A stretch of 18,372 nucleotides of DNA from an uncultured Eubacteriales bacterium (GTDB taxonomy: Bacteria; Bacillota; Clostridia; Lachnospirales; Lachnospiraceae). Location: NCBI GenBank assembly GCA_900321505.1, contig ONWK01000101.1, forward strand, positions 1 to 18,372, given 5' to 3'. Below are positions 1 to 7,772 of the stretch, in pieces (positions within the stretch are counted from its first letter, which is position 1; every line of letters begins with the position of its first letter). Both the position numbers and the translations under genes were made by a program. The notes beneath the pieces were generated by a model that worked only from the letters and a program-made list of their open reading frames with translations, did not search any database and was not told the DNA's origin.

Positions 1-980
1 CCCAGCTGGAGCAGGCCGTATCTGCTGGATGCAAACCAGTAGCTGCCCTCATAATCCATCATCATCGATGATATATACCTGTTCACCCGTGTATCATAAA
101 GGGCATGGAACTGCCTGTCGCTTCCAAAGTATCCCATGCCGCTGTCCGCGCAGACAAAAAGTCTCTGACCGTCATGATACAGCGAATTGATGCCGTCCTT
201 TCCCGATGAAAAGCTTTCCGCCCGGAAGGTCCTGGCCATATGCAGTATCTCGGTTCCCAGTGTTCCTATATAGACCGTGCCGTCATTCATTCCGAGGATA
301 CAGGAAAGCTCCTCCTGAGTATAGGTCGAAGCTTTAAGCTCCACTATATTTCCCTGCTCGGAAAGCAGAAAGAAGCTGCTGCCGTTCACAATGCCCCAAA
401 GCTGCCCGTTGGCAACCGTAAGATCCTTTACATTTCTTCCATCCAGCCTGTCCATGGCTGTAAAGCTGTCATTACCGTTTTCAATACGGTAAAGTCCGAC
501 GGATGCAGCGACATAGATAGTTCCGTCAGCAGTTTCGGTCACATCATTGATGCATTTGATGCCGTCATAGTATTCCTGGGTAAAATGCGTGGAAGTACTG
601 CCTTCAATATAGAAAAGACCATAATTGGCGGTTCCTACCCAGAGTCGTCCCTTTGAATCCTGAAACAGCGAATTAATGAAATATATATCATCCTTATCCG
701 TATCCCAAAGATTAAAAACCCTGAATTCCTTACCGTTGAAGCGGTAAAGTCCTCCGTCCGTACCGATCCAGATATATCCGGACCTGGTCTGGTAGATACA
801 GTTTACCTCAGCGCTTCCGAGGCCGTTTTCCTGATCATAGACTGTCTGCTGAAAGCCGGACAGGAACTCATCCTTCTGCGCCGCCTCTGCGGTATAGAAG
901 GACATGGAAAAAAGGCATGTCCACAAAATCAGACATGCGGAAAGCAGTGAAATCATGCAGTTGCGTTTTCTTTGCTTCAT
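1..980 (-). CDS. Reg_prop beta-propeller sensor protein, N-terminal part (runs off the left edge)
   Basis: This is an open frame of 326 codons from ATG at 980 to the window edge, with no stop. The start is preceded by AGGG at a short spacing. The N-terminus has a basic stretch (KQRKR), a hydrophobic segment of about 20 residues and an AEAA-type end, which fits a signal peptide or signal anchor. The mature part repeats the two-component-regulator propeller pattern: residues near 60-75 read YIWIGTDGGLYRFNG, then GRLWVGTANYGLF, GTIYVAASVGLYRI and GTVYIGTLGTEIL. Such blades form the extracellular ligand-binding propeller of one-piece sensors whose C-terminus is often a histidine kinase, GGDEF or HTH domain. 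That output domain lies outside the window, so the signalling type is unknown. The gene follows the M18 aminopeptidase by 80 bases that contain a strong hairpin. The propeller assignment is secure; ligand and output are not known. Confidence 0.85.
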   Translation of the reverse strand, partial: MKQRKRNCMISLLSACLILWTCLFSMSFYTAEAAQKDEFLSGFQQTVYDQENGLGSAEVNCIYQTRSGYIWIGTDGGLYRFNGKEFRVFNLWDTDKDDIYFINSLFQDSKGRLWVGTANYGLFYIEGSTSTHFTQEYYDGIKCINDVTETADGTIYVAASVGLYRIENGNDSFTAMDRLDGRNVKDLTVANGQLWGIVNGSSFFLLSEQGNIVELKASTYTQEELSCILGMNDGTVYIGTLGTEILHMARTFRAESFSSGKDGINSLYHDGQRLFVCADSGMGYFGSDRQFHALYDTRVNRYISSMMMDYEGSYWFASSRYGLLQL

Positions 981-1015
981 TTTTTCCCTGTAATTATTCC
1001 TGCAGCTATTCAGCA

Positions 1016-1050
1016 CACCGGCTCCGGATGCTCAGCATGCGGAGCCGGTG
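1016..1050 (-). other. strong intergenic hairpin without a U-tract
   Basis: A near-perfect inverted repeat has arms 1016-1031 and 1035-1050 with one mismatch (1027/1039) and a 3-base loop. The outer arm is GC-rich (CACCGGCTCCG). It begins 10 bases past the aminopeptidase stop and lies about 35 bases before the propeller gene start. No T-run follows on either strand, so it is not a textbook intrinsic terminator. It may block 3' exonucleases or give partial termination between the two genes. Confidence 0.6.
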
Positions 1051-1060
1051 CCGGACGGGT

Positions 1061-2467
1061 CTATGCCTCCTTAAGGAAGGCCTCATAGCCCTTAACTGTT
1101 TCATATATATCTGCCTTGGAGGTCACCTCCCATGGGGCATGCATGGAAAGCACGGCTACGCCGCAGTCAATAACCTCCATGTCATAAAGTGACAGGATGT
1201 ATGCTATGGTACCGCCGCCTCCGACATCCACCTTACCCAGCTCTGCAGTCTGATAGCAGACATCATTTTTATCAAGTATACCGCGGATACGGCCTATATA
1301 TTCGGCGTTTGCATCATTTGAGCCGGACTTGCCGCGGGCGCCGGTGAATTTATTGAATACCATTCCCTTTCCGAGGAAGGCCGCATTTTTAGTCTCGAAT
1401 GCACTTGCATAGAGCGGATCAAAACCGGCGCTCACATCGGAAGAAAGCATACTGGAATTCTTCAGGCATCGTCTGAGCGGAAGGTCTCCGCCGCAGCCCA
1501 TAAGGTTCAGCAGCTCAGCAACCGTATTCTCAAAGAATCTGGACTGCATACCGGTAGCCCCTACAGAGCCGATCTCTTCCTTATCTACCAGCAGTGTGCA
1601 GGCGGTCTTTTTAACCTTCTTCATATTGAGCTGTGCCACAAGACTTGTATAAGCGCATACCTTATCGTCCTGTCCGTAGGCAATGATCATGGAACGGTCG
1701 ATACCCATATCCCTTGGTTTACCTGCGGGAACCACCTCAAGCTCTGCGGACATGAAATCCTCTTCCTCCATGCCGTAGCGCTCCTTAAGAATACGGAGTA
1801 CCTCCTTCTGAACAGGATCCTTCTCCTCCTTTGCGTCCTTCTTTCCCTTTTTTTCAAGCTTTATGGGCCGCGAAGCTATGAGCAGGTCAAGGTTCTCTCC
1901 CTCCACTGCCTTTGCAGCCTTCTTCTCCATCTGCTCAGCCGCAAGATGGATCAGGATATCCGTCACGCAGAATACAGGATCATTTTCATCCTCACCGATG
2001 ACAATATCAACAAGAGTGCCGTCGGTCTTTGCCACAACGCCGTGCAGGGCAAGGGGAAGAGTGACCCACTGATATTTCTTGATGCCGCCGTAATAATGGG
2101 TATCAAGATATGCAAGTCCGCTATTCTCATAAAGCGGATTCTGCTTTATGTCAAGACGCGGGGAATCAATATGCGCTCCCAGGATATTCATTCCTTGTTC
2201 CAGCGGCTCATCACCGATCTGGAAAAGAGCGACTGTCTTGCCCATATTTACTGCATATATCTTATCCTGCTTCTTCAGTTTTTTCTTTGAAGCTATGGCT
2301 TCCTCAAGCGAGATATAGCCGGCTTTTTTTGCCTCTTCAACTATGTAGCGGGTTCCCTCCCGCTCCGTCTTGCCTCTGAAGAGATAATCCTTGTAGCCCT
2401 CCGAGAGAGCTTCAAGTCTCTCCAGATCCTTATCATTATACGTTCCCCATGCTATCTTACGTTCCAT
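1061..2467 (-). CDS. M18 family metallo-aminopeptidase
   Basis: The protein has 468 residues, the usual size for clostridial M18 aminopeptidases, which are cytosolic dizinc enzymes removing N-terminal residues from peptides. Visible motifs are GAHIDSPRLD (H99, D101), the catalytic and metal pair in DKEEIGS (E297, E298), SSDVSAGFDP (D344), KFTGARGKSGSNDANAE near 373-389 and SMHAPWE with a metal His near 443. A Lys/Glu-rich low-complexity stretch at about 203-220 is probably a surface loop. The start at 2467 (MERKIAWGTY) was chosen because AGAGGAGAAG lies just upstream; a longer in-frame extension to 2536 runs through this ribosome site and is rejected. The gene follows argD by 113 bases that hold a hairpin, so the two may be co-transcribed with partial termination. 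Family assignment is firm; substrate preference cannot be read from sequence. Confidence 0.93.
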   Translation of the reverse strand: MERKIAWGTYNDKDLERLEALSEGYKDYLFRGKTEREGTRYIVEEAKKAGYISLEEAIASKKKLKKQDKIYAVNMGKTVALFQIGDEPLEQGMNILGAHIDSPRLDIKQNPLYENSGLAYLDTHYYGGIKKYQWVTLPLALHGVVAKTDGTLVDIVIGEDENDPVFCVTDILIHLAAEQMEKKAAKAVEGENLDLLIASRPIKLEKKGKKDAKEEKDPVQKEVLRILKERYGMEEEDFMSAELEVVPAGKPRDMGIDRSMIIAYGQDDKVCAYTSLVAQLNMKKVKKTACTLLVDKEEIGSVGATGMQSRFFENTVAELLNLMGCGGDLPLRRCLKNSSMLSSDVSAGFDPLYASAFETKNAAFLGKGMVFNKFTGARGKSGSNDANAEYIGRIRGILDKNDVCYQTAELGKVDVGGGGTIAYILSLYDMEVIDCGVAVLSMHAPWEVTSKADIYETVKGYEAFLKEA

Positions 2468-2517
2468 AATCTTCTCCTCTTTTTTGCTGTTTCTCAGACA
2501 CGCAGTAAGATGCATTC

Positions 2518-2546
2518 CCGGGATGACAGGATTCATGCCATCCCGG
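2518..2546 (-). other. intergenic hairpin between argD and the M18 gene
   Basis: Perfect 8-bp arms CCGGGATG (2518-2525) and CATCCCGG (2539-2546) enclose a 13-base loop. No T-run follows on the minus strand, so it is not a clear terminator. It may be a weak or Rho-assisted stop or an mRNA stabiliser after argD. The rest of the 2468-2580 gap shows only the aminopeptidase ribosome site. Confidence 0.45.
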
Positions 2547-2580
2547 AGCTGCAGTCCAAAGAAGCCTTAATACATTTTAC

Positions 2581-3780
2581 TCAGCTTAGAATATCCTTCA
2601 GTATTGCGACTGCCTTATCACAGTCTTCCCTTGATGCAATGAGCGGCGGAACCATCCGGATCACATTCGGCCGGACTGCCGTCATCAGCATATGCCGGTC
2701 AAAGGCATCATGCTTTACCTTTACGGAAATATCACTGTCGAATTCAACACCCGTGATCATTCCTGCTCCCCTGACATCCGTAACATGCGGAAGCTTCTTA
2801 AGCTCGCTCCGGAAATACTCTCCTACCTCGTCCGCATTTTCCGGAAGCTTCTTTTCGATCATTTCCTTAATCTGCGCATAGGCTGCAGCACAGCATACCG
2901 GATTTCCGCCGAAGGTTGTGCCATGTGCGCCGGCTGACAGCGTTGCCATCAGTTCCTTTGAAGTAGCCATGGCTGCAATGGGCATACCGCCTCCGATAGC
3001 CTTTGCCATGGATACAACATCAGGCTTTACACCATATTTCTGATATGCCATTATGCTGCCGGTACGGCCCCAGCCGGTCTGTACCTCGTCAAAGAGAAGG
3101 AGCATTTTCTTCTCATCACAGAGCTTCCTTAAGCCCTGCAGGAATTCCTTTGTTGCGGGATATACTCCGCCCTCACCCTGGATGGGCTCCACCATTATTG
3201 CGATGGTGTCTTCATCACAGGCATCCTCAAAGGATTTAAGATTATTGAACTCCGCATAGCTGAAGCCCGGCATCAGAGCGCCGAAGCCCTTCTGTATGGG
3301 GGAATCCGGCTGTCCCGTTGCTGCAAGAGTTGCAAGAGTCCTGCCGTGGAAGGAATTATAGGCAGTAACCACCTTATACCTTGAGGGTCCGAAATTATCC
3401 ACTCCGTATTTCCGCGCCAGCTTGAGCATAACCTCATTTGCTTCCGCACCGGAATTCTGGAACTGAACCTTATCCATTCCTATGGTCTCGCATATCAGCT
3501 TTGCAAGCAGTATCTGAGGGATGGTATAGCAGTAGTTTGAAGCGTGGATCAGTTCACCGGCCTGCTCGCGGATGGCGGAAACAACAGCTTCACTGCAGTG
3601 ACCGGTGGCATTTACCGCAATACCTCCGAGGAAATCCAGATATGCCTCACCGTTCTCATCGTAAAGATACATTCCATCGCCTCTGGTCGCAATAAAATCA
3701 TAGCGCGGGAAGGTTTCGTTCATGTATGTATCAGCTATCTTCTTCAGTTCTTCTTTTGAATACTCTTTGTCCCAAATCAT
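2581..3780 (-). CDS. argD: acetylornithine transaminase-like class III aminotransferase
   Basis: This PLP-dependent aminotransferase of 399 residues has the normal length for ArgD, which converts N-acetylglutamate semialdehyde to N-acetylornithine in arginine synthesis. Motifs in order are FLGGIAVNATGH (50-61), QNSGAEANE phosphate binding (108-116), SFHGRT (143-148), EPIQGEGGVYPA (198-209), LLFDEVQTGWGRTG with cofactor Asp231, SMAKAIGGGMP with the Schiff-base Lys260, and GTTFGGNPV (287-295). The start at 3780 has AAAGGAGGAG directly upstream; an extension to 3837 passes through that site and is rejected. It is not beside other arg genes here, so related substrates (ornithine, succinylornithine, 4-aminobutyrate) cannot be excluded, although the EPIQGEGG context favours ArgD. 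An extended -10 promoter lies in the 3' end of tex. Confidence 0.85.
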   Translation of the reverse strand: MIWDKEYSKEELKKIADTYMNETFPRYDFIATRGDGMYLYDENGEAYLDFLGGIAVNATGHCSEAVVSAIREQAGELIHASNYCYTIPQILLAKLICETIGMDKVQFQNSGAEANEVMLKLARKYGVDNFGPSRYKVVTAYNSFHGRTLATLAATGQPDSPIQKGFGALMPGFSYAEFNNLKSFEDACDEDTIAIMVEPIQGEGGVYPATKEFLQGLRKLCDEKKMLLLFDEVQTGWGRTGSIMAYQKYGVKPDVVSMAKAIGGGMPIAAMATSKELMATLSAGAHGTTFGGNPVCCAAAYAQIKEMIEKKLPENADEVGEYFRSELKKLPHVTDVRGAGMITGVEFDSDISVKVKHDAFDRHMLMTAVRPNVIRMVPPLIASREDCDKAVAILKDILS

Positions 3781-3810
3781 AGTATTCTCCTCCTTTCGCC
3801 CACAGGCTCC

Positions 3811-3828
3811 TCCGGAAAAAAAACCGGA
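3811..3828 (-). other. small hairpin in the argD leader
   Basis: TCCGG (3811-3815) and CCGGA (3824-3828) are separated by eight A (T on the transcribed strand). The predicted argD transcript starts near 3843, so this hairpin would lie in its 5' leader. It is weak and no known riboswitch or T-box is recognisable in the roughly 60-base leader. Confidence 0.25.
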
Positions 3829-3849
3829 ATGGCTCATGATTAAAAATTT

Positions 3850-3878
3850 ATTATAACATTTTTATACGATCATCGAAA
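3850..3878 (-). promoter_or_regulatory. extended -10 promoter for argD
   Basis: On the minus strand a perfect TATAAT (3855-3850) is preceded by TG at the extended -10 position. A weak -35 (TTTCGA, 3878-3873) lies 17 bases upstream, inside the last codons of tex. The predicted start near 3843 gives a leader of about 60 bases before the argD ATG. Confidence 0.6.
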
Positions 3879-6018
3879 GACCTATTCTTTTCTTTTTCAG
3901 ATCTACCGAAAGCACCTTAACGGTAACCACATCACCTACCGATACCACATCCAGAGGATGCTTTACGAATTTTTTATTGGTAAGCTGGCTAATGTGTACA
4001 AGTCCGTCCTGGTGAACTCCGATATCCACAAAGGCACCGAAATCTATGACATTTCTTACCGTTCCCTTCAGGATCATTCCCTCGGTAAGATCCTTCATGT
4101 CCAGTACATCCGTCCTGAGAACGGGCTGCGGCGCATCCGAACGGGGATCACGGCCGGGGCGGGTCATTTCAGCCACCATGTCCCGGAGCGTAGGCTCGCC
4201 TATACCCAGCTCCTTAGCGGTCTTTGCGTAATCCTGAACAAAGATCACTGCCTTGCCGGTCTGTACATCCTTCAGCGTGAAATGACAGAGCTCCATAAGC
4301 TTTGCCGCAGCTTCATAGCTCTCGGGATGAACGCCGGTATTGTCCAGCGGGTTGCTTCCGTTCCTGATCCTCAGGAAACCGGCGCACTGCTCAAAGGCCT
4401 TGGGACCAAGCTTCGGAACCGAAAGCAGTTCATTTCTGTCCTTGAAGCTTCCCTTCTGCTCCCTGTAGGTTACAATATTCTTTGCAACTGTCTTCGATAT
4501 TCCGGAAATGTACTCCAGCAGCGAATAGGATGCAGTATTAAGATCCACGCCGACCTGGTTTACACAGTCCTCTACCACGCCCGATAGCGCTTCCTTCAGC
4601 TTCTTCTGGTTCATATCATGCTGGTACTGGCCGACGCCGATGGATTCCGGTGTGATCTTAACCAGCTCCGCCAGGGGATCCTGCACTCTCCTTGCTATGG
4701 AAGCCGCGCTTCTCTGTCCCACGTCGAAATTCGGGAATTCCTCGGTTGCAAGGGAGCTTGCGGAATATACGGACGCACCTGCTTCATTTGTAATGATGTA
4801 TGCGACCTTCCTTGAGGGCTCCTCGCTCCTCAGCTCCTCCAGCATTTCCGCTACTATCTGCTCGGACTCCCGGGATGCGGTACCGTTTCCGATGGAAATG
4901 AGATCTATATCATACTTTCTGATAAGCTTTTTTACGGTATCCTTTGCTGCACGTATCTTAACCGGATTAGTGGGTGCCGTAGGATATACCACCGTTGTAT
5001 CCAGCACCTTTCCCGTACTGTCCACTACAGCCAGCTTGCAGCCGGTTCGGAATGCAGGATCCCAGCCAAGCACATTTTTGCCGGCGATGGGGGGCTGCAT
5101 CAAAAGCTGACGCAGATTCTTTCCGAATACGGTTATCGCGCCATCCTCCGCATTATCTGTCTGCATGGAACGCAGCTCATTTTCGATGGACGGCTTGATG
5201 AGACGGGTATAGGCATCATCCACGGCATCCGCAAGATAAGGAGCTGTGGGGGCATCGGGAACACGTATCACCTGTTTTTTCAGGTATGAGCGTATCTCAT
5301 CCTCGGGAGCCTCTATGGAAACATTCAGGAATTTCTCCTTCTCACCTCTGTTCAGTGCCAGAATCCGGTATCCGGTGATCTTTGAAAGCGGTTCCCTGAA
5401 GTCATAATAATTCTCATAAGGTGACTCTGCTTCCGGATCCTTTGCCTGTGATACGATCACGCCGGAAGCCGCTGTCTTCTTTCTGATCCAGGTACGATGA
5501 TCCGCCTCGTCGGAAACTGCCTCGGCTATGATATCCTCCGCGCCCTGTATGGCATCCTTTACCGAAGCCACACCCTTTTCCTCTGAAATATATGCCTCTG
5601 CCTCCTTTTCCACATCCGTTCCGGGCTGTTCGAGAAGGAGCAGGTTTGCAAGTCCTTCAAGACCCTTTTCCTTTGCGACGGAGGCTCTTGTCTTCCTCTT
5701 CTGCTTATATGGTCTGTAAAGATCCTCTACAGCTACGAGAGTCATGGCATCACGGATGGCCTTTTCAAGCTCCTCCGTCAGCTTGCCCTGCTCACGGATG
5801 GATTCTATGACCGCATCCTTTCTCTCCTCCAGATTTCTCAGATACGTAAGACGTTCTCCAAGCTGACGCAGCTGCTCATCATTGAGGGTTCCCGTAACCT
5901 CCTTACGATAACGAGCGATAAAGGGGATGGTGCAGCCCTCATCGATCAGCTTTATAGCCGCTTCAACCTGCCATTCCTGAACCTGAAGTTCCTTTGCGAT
6001 CACCTGTGTAATGTTCAT
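3862..6018 (-). CDS. tex: Tex-family transcription accessory / RNA-binding protein
   Basis: The protein has 718 residues and full-length Tex architecture. It carries an N-terminal Tex helical region (ITQVIAKELQVQEWQVEAAI, then TIPFIARYRKEVTGTL), a YqgF/RuvX-like RNase H fold near 315-445 (LGWDPAFRTGCKLAVVD and SIGNGTASRE), helix-hairpin-helix elements near 492-550 (DLNTASYSLLEYISGIS, then SVPKLGPKAFEQCAGFLRI) and a C-terminal S1 RNA-binding domain at about 645-716 (GTVRNVIDFGAFVDIG). Tex binds RNA and affects transcription and stress tolerance; its precise biochemical role is not settled. The ATG at 6018 overlaps the stop of the upstream ABC gene as ATGA, with GGAGG about 10 bases upstream, so translation is probably coupled. 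The protein ends right after the S1 fold without the basic tail some homologues carry. Confidence 0.95.
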   Translation of the reverse strand: MNITQVIAKELQVQEWQVEAAIKLIDEGCTIPFIARYRKEVTGTLNDEQLRQLGERLTYLRNLEERKDAVIESIREQGKLTEELEKAIRDAMTLVAVEDLYRPYKQKRKTRASVAKEKGLEGLANLLLLEQPGTDVEKEAEAYISEEKGVASVKDAIQGAEDIIAEAVSDEADHRTWIRKKTAASGVIVSQAKDPEAESPYENYYDFREPLSKITGYRILALNRGEKEKFLNVSIEAPEDEIRSYLKKQVIRVPDAPTAPYLADAVDDAYTRLIKPSIENELRSMQTDNAEDGAITVFGKNLRQLLMQPPIAGKNVLGWDPAFRTGCKLAVVDSTGKVLDTTVVYPTAPTNPVKIRAAKDTVKKLIRKYDIDLISIGNGTASRESEQIVAEMLEELRSEEPSRKVAYIITNEAGASVYSASSLATEEFPNFDVGQRSAASIARRVQDPLAELVKITPESIGVGQYQHDMNQKKLKEALSGVVEDCVNQVGVDLNTASYSLLEYISGISKTVAKNIVTYREQKGSFKDRNELLSVPKLGPKAFEQCAGFLRIRNGSNPLDNTGVHPESYEAAAKLMELCHFTLKDVQTGKAVIFVQDYAKTAKELGIGEPTLRDMVAEMTRPGRDPRSDAPQPVLRTDVLDMKDLTEGMILKGTVRNVIDFGAFVDIGVHQDGLVHISQLTNKKFVKHPLDVVSVGDVVTVKVLSVDLKKKRIGLSMIV

Positions 6019-7772
6019 GCTTCTTTTTCCTCCGATGTGTCAAACTGGCTTTCGTAAAGCCTTTTATAAAAACCATCCTGCCTGAGCAGTGAAGTGTGGT
6101 TTCCCTGTTCAATGATATTCCCGTCTTTCATGACGAGTATGTTGTCGGCCTCCTGAATGGTGGAAAGCCTGTGGGCCACGATGAAGCTGGTCCTGCCCTG
6201 CATCAGCTTTGCGAAGGAGCGCTGTATCCTGTGCTCCGTCCGTGTATCTATGGATGATGTAGCCTCATCCAGGATAAGCATGGGCGGGAGCCTCAGCATG
6301 ACGCGGGTTATACAGAGCAGCTGCTTCTCACCAGCCGAGAGACTGCCTCCGTCCTCTCCCAGAACGGTGTCGTAGCCCTGCGGCAGCCTTCTGATAAATC
6401 TGTCGGCATGGGTCATTTTTGCAGCCTCTTCTATCTCGGCATCTGTAGCGTCAGGTTTACCATAGGCGATATTCTCCTTTACGGTTCCCGATTTCAGCCA
6501 GGTCTCCTGGAGTACCATGCCGTAATTATCCCTGAGACTGCCCCTTGTCATCCTGCGTATATCGGTACCGTCCACGGAAATGCTGCCCTTATCCACATCA
6601 TAAAACCTCATCAGCAGATTGATCAGCGTACTCTTGCCGCAGCCCGTGGGACCGACTATGGCTATACGTTTTCCGGGCTCAACATCAAGATTGATATCCT
6701 TCAGCAGCTCCTTATCCTTATCGTAGGAGAAATCCACTCCGGCAAGCTCCACATGCCCCTCAGCATGCTCCAGCACACGCGCGTCATCAGGCTCCGGTAT
6801 CTCAGGATCCTGCTCCAGCAGATCAAAAAGCCGTCTGGCGCAGGCTATGGAATTCTGCAGCTCGGTTATAACTCCCGAGATCTCATTAAAGGGACGGGTA
6901 TACTGGTTTGCATAGGCAAGAAAGCAGGTAAGCTCTCCTACCGTCAGCCGTCCCGCTATGGCAAAGAATGAACCCAGAAGACCTACTCCCGCATATATCA
7001 GATTATTTACAAAACGTGTACCCGGATTGGTCAGTGATGAGAAAAATGTCGCCTTCTTGGATGCCTCGGCAAGACTCTGATTTAACTCTTCAAAACGCTG
7101 CTGAGCCGTCTCCTCATAGCTGAAGGCCTGGACAACCTTCTCATTTCCCACCATCTCTTCCACAAGACCCGTGAGCTTACCCCTGTCCTCAGACTGCTTC
7201 CTGAACAGATGGAAGGTTTTTCTTGCAATAAAGGAAGCAAGGAAGAGCGATGCCGGCGTAAGAACCACTACCAGCAATGCGATCCACGGGCTCAGCATAA
7301 ACATGAATACCAGTGTAAAAATGATGGTCACCAGTCCCGAAAAGAGCTGGGTAAAGCCAAGCAGCAGACCGTCCGAAAACTGGTCGATATCGCTCACCAT
7401 ACGGGATACTATATCTCCCGTCGACTGACGGTCGATATATTCCAGCGGCAGCTTCTGCATATGATGAAATGCCCTGACCCGGATATCCCTTACCACACGG
7501 TAAACTATGCGGTTGTTTATGAAGCTCTGTATCCACTGCGTCAGAAATGCCAGAGCCGTAAGTATCAGGAAAAAGATCAGGATTCTTTTCAGCGCGGAGA
7601 ATTCCACTGCTTCCGGTCCCAGTATATGGTCAATGGCGCGTCCCGACAAAATGGGCGCGTAAAGCTGCAGTATCACCGTCAACGCACTGAATACCAATGA
7701 CAGTATCAGCATGGGCATGTAGGGCCTGAGGAACTGCATGATCTTCTTTATATCGCCTTTTTTATCATGCAT
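6015..7772 (-). CDS. ABC exporter half-transporter, subunit with catalytic Glu and degenerate signature
   Basis: This is a fused membrane and nucleotide-binding half-transporter of 585 residues. The six-helix exporter domain spans about 20-305. The ATPase domain has Walker A GPTGCGKST (374-382), Q-loop VLQETWLKSGT, signature LSAGE (478-482, where most have LSGGQ), Walker B LILDE with catalytic Glu503, and H-loop His534 (IVAHRLST). It keeps the catalytic Glu and switch His but has the altered signature, the reciprocal of its upstream partner, as expected of the BmrD/LmrD-type half of a heterodimeric exporter. The start at 7772 has AGGAGGAGG upstream and overlaps the partner's 3' end by 8 bases; a longer reading to 7922 is rejected. 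Substrates of such pairs include drugs, lipids and peptides and cannot be read from sequence. Confidence 0.92.
   Translation of the reverse strand: MHDKKGDIKKIMQFLRPYMPMLILSLVFSALTVILQLYAPILSGRAIDHILGPEAVEFSALKRILIFFLILTALAFLTQWIQSFINNRIVYRVVRDIRVRAFHHMQKLPLEYIDRQSTGDIVSRMVSDIDQFSDGLLLGFTQLFSGLVTIIFTLVFMFMLSPWIALLVVVLTPASLFLASFIARKTFHLFRKQSEDRGKLTGLVEEMVGNEKVVQAFSYEETAQQRFEELNQSLAEASKKATFFSSLTNPGTRFVNNLIYAGVGLLGSFFAIAGRLTVGELTCFLAYANQYTRPFNEISGVITELQNSIACARRLFDLLEQDPEIPEPDDARVLEHAEGHVELAGVDFSYDKDKELLKDINLDVEPGKRIAIVGPTGCGKSTLINLLMRFYDVDKGSISVDGTDIRRMTRGSLRDNYGMVLQETWLKSGTVKENIAYGKPDATDAEIEEAAKMTHADRFIRRLPQGYDTVLGEDGGSLSAGEKQLLCITRVMLRLPPMLILDEATSSIDTRTEHRIQRSFAKLMQGRTSFIVAHRLSTIQEADNILVMKDGNIIEQGNHTSLLRQDGFYKRLYESQFDTSEEKEA

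Noticed and set aside
3781..3861. Riboswitch or T-box before argD
   Set aside because: The leader of about 60 bases is too short and shows no T-box, arginine-responsive or other known core.
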